64,000 nt of DNA. Origin: Streptomyces sp. NBC_01264. Its GTDB lineage: Bacteria; Actinomycetota; Actinomycetes; Streptomycetales; Streptomycetaceae. The notes beneath the pieces were generated by a model. That model saw nothing but the letters and a program-made list of their open reading frames with translations. It was not told the origin of the DNA and did not search any database. Shown here piece after piece: positions 42,328-50,243 of this stretch (positions within the stretch are counted from its first letter, which is position 1; the number at the start of each line of letters is the position of its first letter). The DNA lies in NCBI RefSeq assembly GCF_026340675.1, contig NZ_JAPEOX010000003.1, positions 62,001-126,000 of the forward strand, read 5' to 3'. The position numbers and the translations under genes were made by a program.

Positions 42328-43800
42328 CTACCTGGACACCTCCACGGGCGCCGCCGGAGCGGGCACCTCGACGGGTGCGGGGGCGGCGTCGTCCGCCCCG
42401 GCCCGGCTGCGCAGGCCGAAGGCGCTGATGAAGGCCGCGACGAGGGCGGCGACCAGCGGCACGACCAGGGCGGCCTGGTAGCCGTCGAGCAGGGCGGCCG
42501 GGGACGTACCGTCCGTGGCCGCGATGTTGACGGCGGCCACGGAGGACAGGCCGAGCGCGGCACCGAACTGGAAGGACGTGTACAGCAGACCGCCGGCGAC
42601 GCCCTGCTCCTCCTCCGCGATGCCGTCGGTGGCGACGATGGTGAGCGGTCCGTAGGCCAGGGAGAAGGCCAGGCCCAGGATGATCAGGCTCGGGAACATC
42701 GCCAGGTAGGTCCAGTCCGCGCCGATCGGCAGGAACAGGGCGTAGGACAGGGCCGCGAGGAGCAGACCGCCGAAGATCACCCGGGCGTTGCCGAACTTGG
42801 CCACGAGCTTGGGAGTAAGGGTGGGCGAGAGGATCGCGTCCACACCGATGACGATGAGGGCGAAGCTGGTCTGCAGGGTCGACCAGCCGCGCAGTTCCTG
42901 CAGGTAGAGCACCGCGATGAACTGGAAGCCGAAGAAGCCCGCGGCGAAGAGCATGCCGGCCAGGTTCGCCCGGACCAGCGAGCCGCTGCGGAAGATGCCC
43001 AGGCGCACCAGGGGCGAGGACGAGTTGCGCTCGATGGCGATGAAGGCCAGGAAGAGGATCAGGCTGACCCCGATCGTGGCGGTCGTCACGGCCGCGGAGG
43101 CGTGCGTGGCCCGCTCGACGCCGAAGACGAGGAGCAGGATGCCGCCGGTGACGGTGATCGCGCCCGCCAGGTCGACGCCCTGGCCCGTACGGTCCGGACG
43201 CGCCGACTTGGGGATGAGCGCGATCGCGGCGATGAGGATCAGGAGCGAGAGGATGACCGGCGCGAAGAAGACCCAGCGCCAGTTGACGGCGGCCAGCAGA
43301 CCGCCGACGACCAGGCCGATGGAGAAGCCGCCGGCAGCGGTGCCGGAGTAGACGAGCAGGGCCTTGTTGCGCTGCGGGCCTTCGTCGAAGCTGGTGGTGA
43401 TGATGGACAGGCCCGCCGGGGTCATGAAGGCGGCGGCGACACCGGTGACGAAGCGGGCGACGATCAGCATCCAGCCTTCGGTGGCGAAACCGCCCAGGCC
43501 GGAGAAGAGCAGGAAGACGACGAGCCAGAAGACGAACATCTGGCGGCGTCCGAACAGGTCCGCGGCCCGGCCGCCCAGCAGCATGAAGCCGCCGTAGCCG
43601 AGCACGTAGGCGCTCATCACCCACTGGAGCATGCCGGTGGACATGTCCAGGTCCTCGCGGATCGAAGGCAGCGCCACGTTGAGCATGGCCACGTCGATGC
43701 CTTCGAGGAAGATCGCGCCACACAGCACGAACAGCACGCCCCATGCGCGCCCGCTCATACGGTCGGTGCCGCTGCCTGACGGCGATTGCAGTGTGGACAC
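42328..43800 (-). CDS. MFS drug efflux transporter (DHA2-like)
   Basis: A 490-residue membrane protein. I choose GTG 43800 (STLQSPSGSG after the start), with AAGGAG nine bases upstream, over far-upstream ATGs. Many hydrophobic helices, with motif A-like GGRAADLFGRRQMF after the second helix and motif C-like GGFSIGLVVGGLLAAVNWRWVFF split across helix 5 and 6, point to a 14-helix DHA2 proton antiporter. Likely exports the cluster product or related toxic compounds. Divergently transcribed from an HxlR regulator 180 bases away, which most likely controls it. The C-terminus is a Pro/Ala/Val tail. Confidence 0.92.
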   Translation of the reverse strand: MSTLQSPSGSGTDRMSGRAWGVLFVLCGAIFLEGIDVAMLNVALPSIREDLDMSTGMLQWVMSAYVLGYGGFMLLGGRAADLFGRRQMFVFWLVVFLLFSGLGGFATEGWMLIVARFVTGVAAAFMTPAGLSIITTSFDEGPQRNKALLVYSGTAAGGFSIGLVVGGLLAAVNWRWVFFAPVILSLLILIAAIALIPKSARPDRTGQGVDLAGAITVTGGILLLVFGVERATHASAAVTTATIGVSLILFLAFIAIERNSSSPLVRLGIFRSGSLVRANLAGMLFAAGFFGFQFIAVLYLQELRGWSTLQTSFALIVIGVDAILSPTLTPKLVAKFGNARVIFGGLLLAALSYALFLPIGADWTYLAMFPSLIILGLAFSLAYGPLTIVATDGIAEEEQGVAGGLLYTSFQFGAALGLSSVAAVNIAATDGTSPAALLDGYQAALVVPLVAALVAAFISAFGLRSRAGADDAAPAPVEVPAPAAPVEVSR

Positions 43801-43980
43801 AGAATTTTCTCCTTGAACGCGAAGGAATAGCGAGAGGGAACCATCCGCATTGTTGCTACGGGCGCGTGGCGTTCCCTTGAAGTTCGCGTGAGAACCCGGC
43901 CGGCTCGGACGAGTTGCAAAGAAGCAATTCTGCTGGTTCCCACTTGTAACCACTGGCAGCATGCGGCACCGTGAGGAGCT
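43801..43980. promoter_or_regulatory. Divergent MFS / HxlR promoter region
   Basis: A 180-base gap between divergent starts with GTG 43800 and ATG 43981. It contains TGGTT (43934-43938) and AACCA (43948-43952) as a spaced inverted repeat and a TTGC-6-GCAA pair. Either could be the HxlR operator, but this is a guess. Confidence 0.45.
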
Positions 43981-44418
43981 ATGGAAGAACGCACTTTGAA
44001 GTCACCGAGTCACTGCACGGGTACCGACCACGACTACGACATCCACCAGTGGGACACCCGCGAGGGGTGCGAGGTGCGGCAGATCCTCGACCGTGTCGCC
44101 GACAAGTGGTCGCTCCTCGCCATAGCGCACCTGGAGCGCCAGACCCTGCGCTTCTCCGAGCTCCGCCGACGCATCGAGGGCATCAGCCAGCGCATGCTGA
44201 CGGTGACGCTACGCCAGCTCGAACGGGACGGCCTGGTGAAGCGGACGGTGCACCCGGTCGTCCCGCCGCGTGTGGACTACGAACTCACCCCGCTCGGAGC
44301 GACCCTGCACACCACCATCCGGGCCCTGGTCGACTGGACCGAGCACCATCAGGAGGAGATCGCCAAGGCCCGGTCCGAGTACGACAGCCGGCTGGACGCG
44401 CTGGAGCCGGTCTCCTGA
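43981..44418 (+). CDS. HxlR-family winged-helix regulator
   Basis: A 145-residue protein from ATG 43981 with GAGGAG five bases upstream. It has the HxlR pattern: CEVRQILDRVADKWSLLAIAHLERQTLRFSELRRRIEGISQRMLTVTLRQLERDGLVKRTVHP, ending with the family's YELTPLG and W-x-EHHQEEI. HxlR proteins are dimeric winged-helix regulators, often responding to electrophiles or redox state. The divergent MFS gene is the likely target. Its first bases resemble a segment upstream of the SARP gene. Confidence 0.93.
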   Translation: MEERTLKSPSHCTGTDHDYDIHQWDTREGCEVRQILDRVADKWSLLAIAHLERQTLRFSELRRRIEGISQRMLTVTLRQLERDGLVKRTVHPVVPPRVDYELTPLGATLHTTIRALVDWTEHHQEEIAKARSEYDSRLDALEPVS

Positions 44419-44512
44419 CCCGCTCTTGAACAGCCGTCACCGAATCTTTCGGTCCCGTACAACCCTTCTGCAGGGTCGTGGGTCCTCCTTCTGCAGCGCC
44501 TGACGCGCGCCT

Positions 44513-44537
44513 CCGCCCGGTCCTCGGGACCGGGCGG
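44513..44537 (+). terminator. Terminator hairpin after HxlR gene
   Basis: 11-bp arms (44513-44523, 44527-44537) with a 3-base loop, followed by a G run. It is about 95 bases after the HxlR stop. Confidence 0.6.
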
Positions 44538-44572
44538 GGGGGGCCGTCGGAGCGCGACGAGATGTGGATCTT

Positions 44573-44596
44573 CGGCGGTGGGACGTCCCACCGCCG
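44573..44596. promoter_or_regulatory. 24-bp perfect palindrome upstream of FG-GAP gene
   Basis: A perfect palindrome centred on GGACGTCC, 22 bases before the ATG at 44619. Its position in the leader suggests an operator or an RNA hairpin that affects translation of the secreted FG-GAP protein. Confidence 0.6.
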
Positions 44597-44618
44597 CGTA
44601 CCGAGCAGGGGGAATTCC

Positions 44619-45536
44619 ATGAATTCAGTTGCACGCCGCGGACTGGTCGCCGCCACCGCCATCGTGGTGGCCATGGGCGTTGCGGCCGGTTCGGCGTTCG
44701 CCGCCGGGGACCCGGCCGCGGCCGCTGCCCTGCAGAAGGCCAAGCAGCAGGCGCAGAGCGCGCCGTCGAAGCGCGCCGCCGTGTCGGTGGCGGCGCCCAC
44801 CTTCCCGCTGTACGCGGTGAACAAGAAGAACTCCGGGATGGACCTGTTCTTCCCGAACGGAAAGGGCGGCCTCGACCTCGTGGCCAACATCGGCTACGAC
44901 TTCTCGGGGCTGTCCGACGCCGTCGACGTGGACAACGACAACGACGGCTACGGCGAAGCCACCTGGATCGCCGAGAAGAACGGGCGGCTGACCTACGCCT
45001 GGGTCGACGGCGCGGGCGAATCCCAGGAGCGGCAGGTCGGGACCGGCTACCACATCTACGCCGGGAAGCTGCTGTCGCCGGGTCAGCTCGGCGGGGGCAA
45101 GGAAGCCGATCTGCTCGGCGTCGACAAGGCCGGCGTGCTGTGGGAGTACCTGGCCTACCCGAACGGGTCGCTCACGGCCCGGATCAAGATCGGCGCCGGC
45201 TGGGGCCAGTACTCCCAGATCGCCGGACAGGGCGACCTGACCGGCGACGGCAAGGCCGACATCGTCGCCCGCGACACCTCGGGCGTCCTGTGGCTGTACA
45301 AGGGCACCGGCAACTACGCGGCGCCCTTCGCACCGCGCACGAAGATCGGCGCGGGCTGGAACATCTACGACCGCCTCGTCTCGGTCGGTGACCTGAACGC
45401 GGATGGCAAGACCGACCTGGTCGCGCGCAAGTCCAACGGGTCCCTGTACCGGTACTCCGGCACGGGCAACGCCTCCGCGCCGTTCAAGAAGCCGGTGAAG
45501 ATCGGCAGCGGCTTCCAGGTCTACAACATCCTCTGA
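44619..45536 (+). CDS. Secreted FG-GAP/VCBS repeat protein
   Basis: A 305-residue protein from ATG 44619, with AGGGGGA upstream. It has a Sec signal peptide (MNSVARRG then a hydrophobic stretch ending GSAFAAGD). The mature part has at least three FG-GAP/VCBS-like calcium-binding repeats: VDVDNDNDGYGEA, QGDLTGDGKADIVARD, VGDLNADGKTDLVARK, each followed by a beta hairpin such as GVLWLYKGTGN. These form an extracellular beta-propeller; ligand unknown. It is separated from the PKS cluster by terminators and is probably not part of it. Confidence 0.9.
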   Translation: MNSVARRGLVAATAIVVAMGVAAGSAFAAGDPAAAAALQKAKQQAQSAPSKRAAVSVAAPTFPLYAVNKKNSGMDLFFPNGKGGLDLVANIGYDFSGLSDAVDVDNDNDGYGEATWIAEKNGRLTYAWVDGAGESQERQVGTGYHIYAGKLLSPGQLGGGKEADLLGVDKAGVLWEYLAYPNGSLTARIKIGAGWGQYSQIAGQGDLTGDGKADIVARDTSGVLWLYKGTGNYAAPFAPRTKIGAGWNIYDRLVSVGDLNADGKTDLVARKSNGSLYRYSGTGNASAPFKKPVKIGSGFQVYNIL

Positions 45537-45612
45537 GCTTGTGATTTATGGTCCGTCATCGAACGCGTCTCGTACTTGATCGACGTTTTCGCTGATCAGC
45601 GGACATGAAGGC

Positions 45613-45663
45613 GGCCTTCGGCTGATCCTGTACTCCGTCACGGAGCAGATCAGCACGAAGGCC
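45613..45663. repeat. Imperfect long hairpin at transposase relic left side
   Basis: Nested inverted repeats with arms GGCCTTCG, GCTGATC and CTCCGT and matching right arms lie just before the transposase start at 45670. This is probably the left-end structure of the element. Confidence 0.6.
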
Positions 45664-45669
45664 GTGGTC

Positions 45670-46542
45670 ATGAGTCGGGGAGATCAGGGCGTCCTACGGG
45701 ATGCGCTCGCGGAAGTGTCACACTTCCGGTCGGAGTTGTACGCGTGTCTGACCGGCTGCGTCGGGCCCTGGCGGGGGTGCCGCTGCCGAGGGCCGCTGAC
45801 GGCAGGCTGATGCTGGCGGTGGACGTCTCGCCGTGGTTGCGTCCGGACGCCAACACCAGTGCTGACCGGGCCTTCTGCCACACCTTCGGTCGGGGTGAGG
45901 GCAAGCATCAGATGGTGCCCGGCCGGCCGTACTCGGTGGTGGCCGCCCTCGAGACCGGTCGCACGTCCTGGACGGCGGTGCTGGACGCGGTCCGCCTCCA
46001 GCCCGGCGCCGACGTCGCCGCGGTCACCGGCAGCATCCCGCCGGCGGACGCCCGCCGAGGCACGGCGGCGAGTTCGTCTTCGGCCAGTCCGACACCTGGG
46101 GCCCCGAGCATGTCGTGACGGCCACGGACACCCGCCTCTACGGGAAGGCGACCGCACGGGCGTGGGACCGGCTGGACCCCAGGCTGACCCGCCGGGCCGC
46201 CTGGCTCGATCACGGGGCCGAACTGCCCGTGATCGAGGGCACCGTCATCGGCCTGAGCGTGGAGACGCTGCCCAGCGGCGGGGTCAACAAGCCTGTCTGG
46301 CTGTGGTGGTCGCGCACCGGTGCCACCGCCGCGGACGTCGACCGCTGCTGGCAGTCGTTCCTGTGACGCTTCGACATCGAGCACACCTTCCGCCTGTTCA
46401 AGCAGAGCCTCGGCTGGACCAAGCCCCGGCTCCGCGACTCGGACGCGGCCGACCGCTGGACCTGGCTGGTGATCGCCGCCTACACCCAGCTCCGCCTCGC
46501 CCGCCCACTCGCACACGACCTCCGCAGACCCTGGGAGAAGCC
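45670..46542 (+). pseudogene. Decayed transposase, copy 1 (NF041680-type putative transposase)
   Basis: The ATG at 45670 opens a frame (FRSELYACLT) that then loses roughly 60 codons. It resumes as LRRALAGVPLPRAADGRL and VDVSPWLRPDANTSADR, loses roughly 70 codons after DVAAVTG, shifts frame, and resumes as HGGEFVFGQSDTWGPEH and DTRLYGKATARAWDRL. At 46364-46366 TGA replaces the expected Arg codon before RFDIEHTFRLFKQ. It ends at LRRPWEKP. Family assignment is from memory of intact Streptomyces relatives. It cannot make a functional protein. Copy 2 lies at 48237-49010. Confidence 0.8.
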
Positions 46543-46640
46543 GTGCGGCTGGACGGCACCAAGGAACTGATCGCGCCGGCCGAGGGGCTGTGCGAGTCCA
46601 CCGAGTCGTGGGCCGACCTGCTGCGCGACTGCCGCCGCGG
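46543..46640 (+). pseudogene. IS256-like transposase fragment
   Basis: About 30 codons reading VRLDGTKELIAP and ESTESWADLLRDCRR, a signature from the catalytic core of IS256/mutator-family transposases. It begins exactly where copy 1 of the other transposase ends, so it marks a recombination junction. Both ends are missing. Confidence 0.7.
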
Positions 46641-47057
46641 CCCGGACGACCGCCTCGACGCTCAGCGCCCGTCTCGCCGGCGCCATACGCCGGGGTGCGG
46701 CCCGCCCGGCGCCGTTTGTCCGGTCGGGCGCCAGGGGCGGTGTCCGGTTCTGTGGTGGGCCGCCGTCGCCCGGGCCTCTCGGACCTCGGCGAGTGGGGCG
46801 CACGGGAATCGACGTGCATGAAGCTGAGGCCTGCGCGGGCTGGGCGACCGGGGTTGCGTCCCCGCCACCCTCTGAGCAGCAGGCCGCACTCGGCATCTCC
46901 CTGCCCTCAAACGATCACCCCCGACAACGTGGCAACGCCCCGGTTCGCGCTCGACGGGGCATCAGAACGAGTGAAGAAAATGATGTCACGTCACACGAAA
47001 CCCAATGTCGGGTAATAAGACATTTCGGCATGCATTGTCGACGTGAGTGAGGGATCG
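46641..47057. other. Intergenic region with no recognised gene
   Basis: A 417-base stretch after the transposase relics. The first 250 bases are GC-rich without a coding pattern I trust. The last 130 bases are AT-richer (several AAT/TAA words) and should contain the promoter of the collagen-like gene. Confidence 0.5.
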
Positions 47058-47933
47058 ATGAAGTTCTCCTGCCGGGTGGGAGCCAGGTCTCTTGGAGTGA
47101 TGGCAGCCGGAGTCTTGATGACGGCGGTGCTCGGTACAGCTGGACCGGCGGCTGCGTCGGTGGTGGCGGACGGGCATTCCGGAGGGGCCGTGCCGGGGAA
47201 TGTGGAACCTCAGGGAAACCCCTGTGAGGAAGGGCCGCCACCGCCCGGCGAACACGGGGACGAGTGCCGCCCCGAAGATCATGGTCCGCATGGGCATGAC
47301 GGAGGCAAAGAAGGTCACCCCGGGCATCCCAGTGCGGCTGGCAAGCCTGGACCTGTTGGCCCGGCGGGTCCTGCTGGACCTGCCGGGCCGGCGGGCGCTG
47401 CCGGTCCGGCCGGGCCGGCGGGCGCTGCCGGGCCGGCGGGCGCTGCCGGATCTGCCGGGCCGGCGGGCGCTGCCGGGCCGGCCGGGCCGGCGGGCGCTGC
47501 TGGACCGGCTGGGGCCACCGGAGCCACGGGCGCAACTGGGGCCACCGGAGCCACGGGCGCGACCGGGGCCACCGGAGCCACGGGCGCGACCGGGGCCACC
47601 GGAGCCACGGGCGCGACCGGGGCCACCGGAGCCACGGGCGCGACCGGGGCCACCGGAGCCACGGGCGCGACCGGGGCCACCGGGTCCGTGGATGTAACTC
47701 AGAAGGTCGGAGAGACGATCACTGTGCCGGCCGGAATGCAAGCCACAGCCTTTGCCACTTGTGATCCCGGCCTCAAAGCCGTCAGTGGAGGTTTCCAGTC
47801 GGCCTCACCCAGCGGCGCGGGACCCTACCCGACCACCTTCGAGATTGGCCCCAACAACGATTGGTTCGTCACCTTCTACAACCCCACCGCGGTCGACGCT
47901 CAGGCGTTCGCCATCGTCTGCTGCTCGCCCTGA
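47058..47933 (+). CDS. Secreted collagen-like Gly-X-Y repeat protein
   Basis: A 291-residue protein from ATG 47058 ([13 protein letters not shown]); an upstream in-frame GTG at 47043 is possible. Signal peptide ends near [10 protein letters not shown] Cys/Pro/Gly/His-rich segment (with CEEG and DECRPEDH) precedes a Gly-X-Y tract of about 117 residues, first GPA/GAA then an almost pure GAT run. A globular C-terminal domain of about 75 residues follows ([32 protein letters not shown], ending in Cys-Cys). Gly-X-Y tracts can form collagen triple helices; bacterial examples act in surface adhesion or spore coats. The gene sits between transposon relics, suggesting recent insertion or exchange. Confidence 0.88.
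   Translation: MKFSCRVGARSLGVMAAGVLMTAVLGTAGPAAASVVADGHSGGAVPGNVEPQGNPCEEGPPPPGEHGDECRPEDHGPHGHDGGKEGHPGHPSAAGKPGPVGPAGPAGPAGPAGAAGPAGPAGAAGPAGAAGSAGPAGAAGPAGPAGAAGPAGATGATGATGATGATGATGATGATGATGATGATGATGATGATGATGATGATGATGATGSVDVTQKVGETITVPAGMQATAFATCDPGLKAVSGGFQSASPSGAGPYPTTFEIGPNNDWFVTFYNPTAVDAQAFAIVCCSP
47340..47690 (+). repeat. Gly-X-Y coding repeat with 27-bp tandem units
   Basis: The 3' half consists of near-identical 27-base units encoding (GAT)3, from about 47515 to 47690. The 5' half has variable 9 to 27-base units encoding GPA/GAA. Copy number is likely to vary between strains through slippage. Confidence 0.85.
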
Positions 47934-47971
47934 TTCGCGGTGCCCGCTAGGGTCTGTTGCGAAAGTGCTGG

Positions 47972-48180
47972 TCACAGCCATTCGTTGATGGCTGCGACCA
48001 GCACGGTTGCTTCGTAGCGGACGGCGAGTTTGTCGTACCTGGTGGCGACGGCCCGGCGGCGCTTGAGGCGGTTGATCCCGCACTCGACCGCATGTCGCTG
48101 GTTGCAGTCGTCCCTGTCGAACTTCGGCGGACGGCCGCCGCGTGAACCGCGCCCGAGTCGGTTGCGTACCCGATCCGCGG
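47972..48180 (-). pseudogene. IS5-family transposase C-terminal fragment
   Basis: Minus-strand frame ending in TGA at 47972 reads [11 protein letters not shown], then [32 protein letters not shown] and AAINEWL, the C-terminal part of IS5/IS112-type DDE transposases with the catalytic Glu in VECGINRLK. Upstream coding sequence is missing. The motif GGTCTGTTGCGAAAGT at 47951-47966 looks like the terminal repeat of this element type. It is truncated near the start of transposase copy 2. Confidence 0.82.
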
Positions 48181-48236
48181 TGAGGCTCCCCGGGTGGGTG
48201 GGAGGTACTGATCAGCTGGCCGTGATGGGTTGATGG

Positions 48237-49010
48237 GTGTTCAGGTTCGCCCGTTCGGTGGCCGCCTGTTGTTCGGCGAAGGGATGTCCGGCGGGAGCGG
48301 TGCTGTGTGCGGACGGTCCGGTGAAGACGCTGGTCGGTCTGGCGCTCGCGCCGGAGCACAGGCGTGGACACGGGGCCTTGTATGCAGGGCTGAACCAGGG
48401 GCGAGTCGATGTGGGCCGGCTGCGGAGGGCTCTGGTCTCTGTCCCGCTGCCGAAGGCGGCCGACGGCCGTATGGTCCCGGCCGTCGATGTGTCGCCGTGA
48501 TTGCGGCCGGACGCGGACACCTCCCCTGACCGGTGTTTCTGCCATGCCTACGGGTACGGGGACAACAAGCATCTGATGATCCCGGGCTGGCCCTATTCGG
48601 TCGTGGCAGCGTTGGAGACGGGCCGGACCTCGTGGACCGCGGTACTGGACCTGCCCATCGAGATTCTGGGCCGGACGCGCTCGGACCGGGTGATGCGCCG
48701 GCCGGCGCCCTCCCGCGAGGAGTTCCACCGGAACCATCCCGCCGGCGGACGCCCGCCCAGACACGGAGGCGAGTTCGTCTTCGGCCGGCCCGACACCTGG
48801 GGCGAAGAGCAGACGGTCACGGTCACCGACACCCGCCACCGCGGCCGACGTCGACCGCTGCTGGCAGGCCTTCCTGCGAAGGTTCGACGTCGAGCACACA
48901 TTCCGTTTCTGGAAGCAGACCCTGGGCTGGACCGCCCCAAGCTCCGCAGCCCCGAGGCCGCGGACCGGTGGACATGGCTCGTGGTCGCCGCTCACATCCG
49001 GCCCCGGTCC
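48237..49010 (+). pseudogene. Decayed transposase, copy 2 (same family as copy 1)
   Basis: Reads VLCADGPVKTLVGLALAPEHRRGHGALYAGLNQGRVDVGRLRRAL and PLPKAADGRMVPAVDVSP, then TGA at 48498-48500 where Trp is expected. It then reads LRPDADTSPDRCFCHAYGYGDNKH, loses an internal segment before LPIEILGRTRSDRVMRRP, loses another after TVTDTR, and continues out of frame as DVDRCWQAFLRRFDVEHTFRFWKQTLGW up to about 49010. It keeps the part that copy 1 has lost and vice versa, so the copies decayed independently. No intact copy is in the window. Confidence 0.8.
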
Positions 49011-49052
49011 CGGACGGCCACCCGAATCGAAGAACCGGCGCCCCGAAGCAAG

Positions 49053-49105
49053 CCCCGAAGGGGGCCGTCCCGGCAGCGTGTCTGCCGGGACGGCCCCCTT
49101 CGGGG
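49053..49105 (-). terminator. Strong terminator of secreted protein gene
   Basis: Perfect 23-bp arms (49053-49075, 49083-49105) with a 7-base loop, 19 bases beyond the stop of the minus-strand gene at 49125-50000. Confidence 0.88.
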
Positions 49106-49124
49106 TGTTGCGGGTTCGTGCGGG

Positions 49125-50000
49125 TCAGGCGTTCTTCCAGACCGGGGCGGTCTGGTGGGCGAAGCCGTGGACGAAGTTGGAGAGGGTGCCGTTCGCGTTC
49201 AGCACGACGATGGTGTTGTCGGACTGGAGGATCACGGACTTGCCCTTGGCGAAGTAGGTCCAGTTGCTCCAGGCGCCGCGCGAGGTCATCTGGACGCCGT
49301 ACAGACCGGCCTTCTTCACCAGGCGGACCTTCTCGGTGGCCGCGAGCTTGTACACGCCGAGCTTCGGGGAGACGGTGGTGGCACCGGTCCAGCTGTGGAT
49401 CCCGCCGTCGACGGTGAGGCTGATGTAGCGGGCGCCGACCTTGCGCACGTCCCGGTAGGCGTTGGGCGAAGGGTGCAGGAAGCCCACGCGCTTGCCGTTC
49501 TCGACGATGTACGAGCTGAAGACCTGCGGGCCGGCCTTGTACGTCTTGACGGTCAGGCTGCCGTACTTCGTCGTGGAGTAGAGGCTGCCGGCGGTGTTGC
49601 ACTCCTTGGGCAGCTTCGGGAACGCGACGGCGGTCCACGGCGTGTCGCCGCCCTGGCTGCGGTGCTTGAAGACGGGTGCGGTGGACAGTACGCCGTCGAT
49701 CCGCAGGCCGGAGGAGAGGTCCAGCGGCTTGGACTGGTCGACCGCGGCCACCACCTTGCCCTTCTCGTCGCGCAGCTGGGCCTTGGCTCCGGTGTGGGCG
49801 CTGTTGGTCAGCTTGACCGTCATGCCCGCGAACACGGACGGGATGGTCTTGGTCTTGACGCAGTTCTCGGCGACCACCTCGGTCCGCGCGGGAGAACCCT
49901 GCTCGGCCGGGGAAGAGGCCGCGAACGCCGTGGCGGGGGCCGCGATCGCCGCGCCGAGGAGGACGAGGGCGGCGGTGGTGGCGCGGAGGGCGGTGCGCAT
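49125..50000 (-). CDS. Secreted protein of unknown function
   Basis: A 291-residue protein from ATG 50000 with AAGGAG nine bases upstream. Signal peptide: MRTALRATTAALVLLGAAI and ATAFAASSP. The mature protein is beta-rich with many Thr, Lys, Gly and aromatic residues, two Cys in the first half (ENCVKTKT and KECNTAG) and no catalytic motif I recognise. Repeating short strands such as VKLTNSAHTGAKAQLRDEKGK and KSVILQSDNTIVVLNANGTLSNF suggest a beta-propeller or lectin-like fold. It ends in a strong terminator and is divergent from the FG-GAP pseudogene. No function can be given. Confidence 0.8.
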   Translation of the reverse strand: MRTALRATTAALVLLGAAIAAPATAFAASSPAEQGSPARTEVVAENCVKTKTIPSVFAGMTVKLTNSAHTGAKAQLRDEKGKVVAAVDQSKPLDLSSGLRIDGVLSTAPVFKHRSQGGDTPWTAVAFPKLPKECNTAGSLYSTTKYGSLTVKTYKAGPQVFSSYIVENGKRVGFLHPSPNAYRDVRKVGARYISLTVDGGIHSWTGATTVSPKLGVYKLAATEKVRLVKKAGLYGVQMTSRGAWSNWTYFAKGKSVILQSDNTIVVLNANGTLSNFVHGFAHQTAPVWKNA

Positions 50001-50243
50001 GACGACTCCTTGGAGCTGTGCTGTGAGTGAAGGAGAGCCGTATGCCGTGGTCTCTTCCGGTGGAGGCCGTCGAGTTCGGGCTGTTGGCTGCAGACAGAAA
50101 ATTAGTGATCTTGTGTGGGTGGAATGGTCCGGTCCGCGTCACAGGCGTGTGACAGACCATCCGGAGCGCTCCGCCGTACAACCATGCCGTGGGGAGGTGA
50201 GTCTTGCTGCTGCGGGCGGGAGCGCCCTTGACGGAGGAACTTC

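Noticed and set aside
47058..47933. Phage tail fibre with collagen repeats
   Set aside because: It has a signal peptide and no phage genes around it.
48501..50030. A 509-residue plus-strand open frame
   Set aside because: Its first part is the decayed transposase copy; the rest is antisense to a well-supported secreted-protein gene with a signal peptide, ribosome site and terminator.
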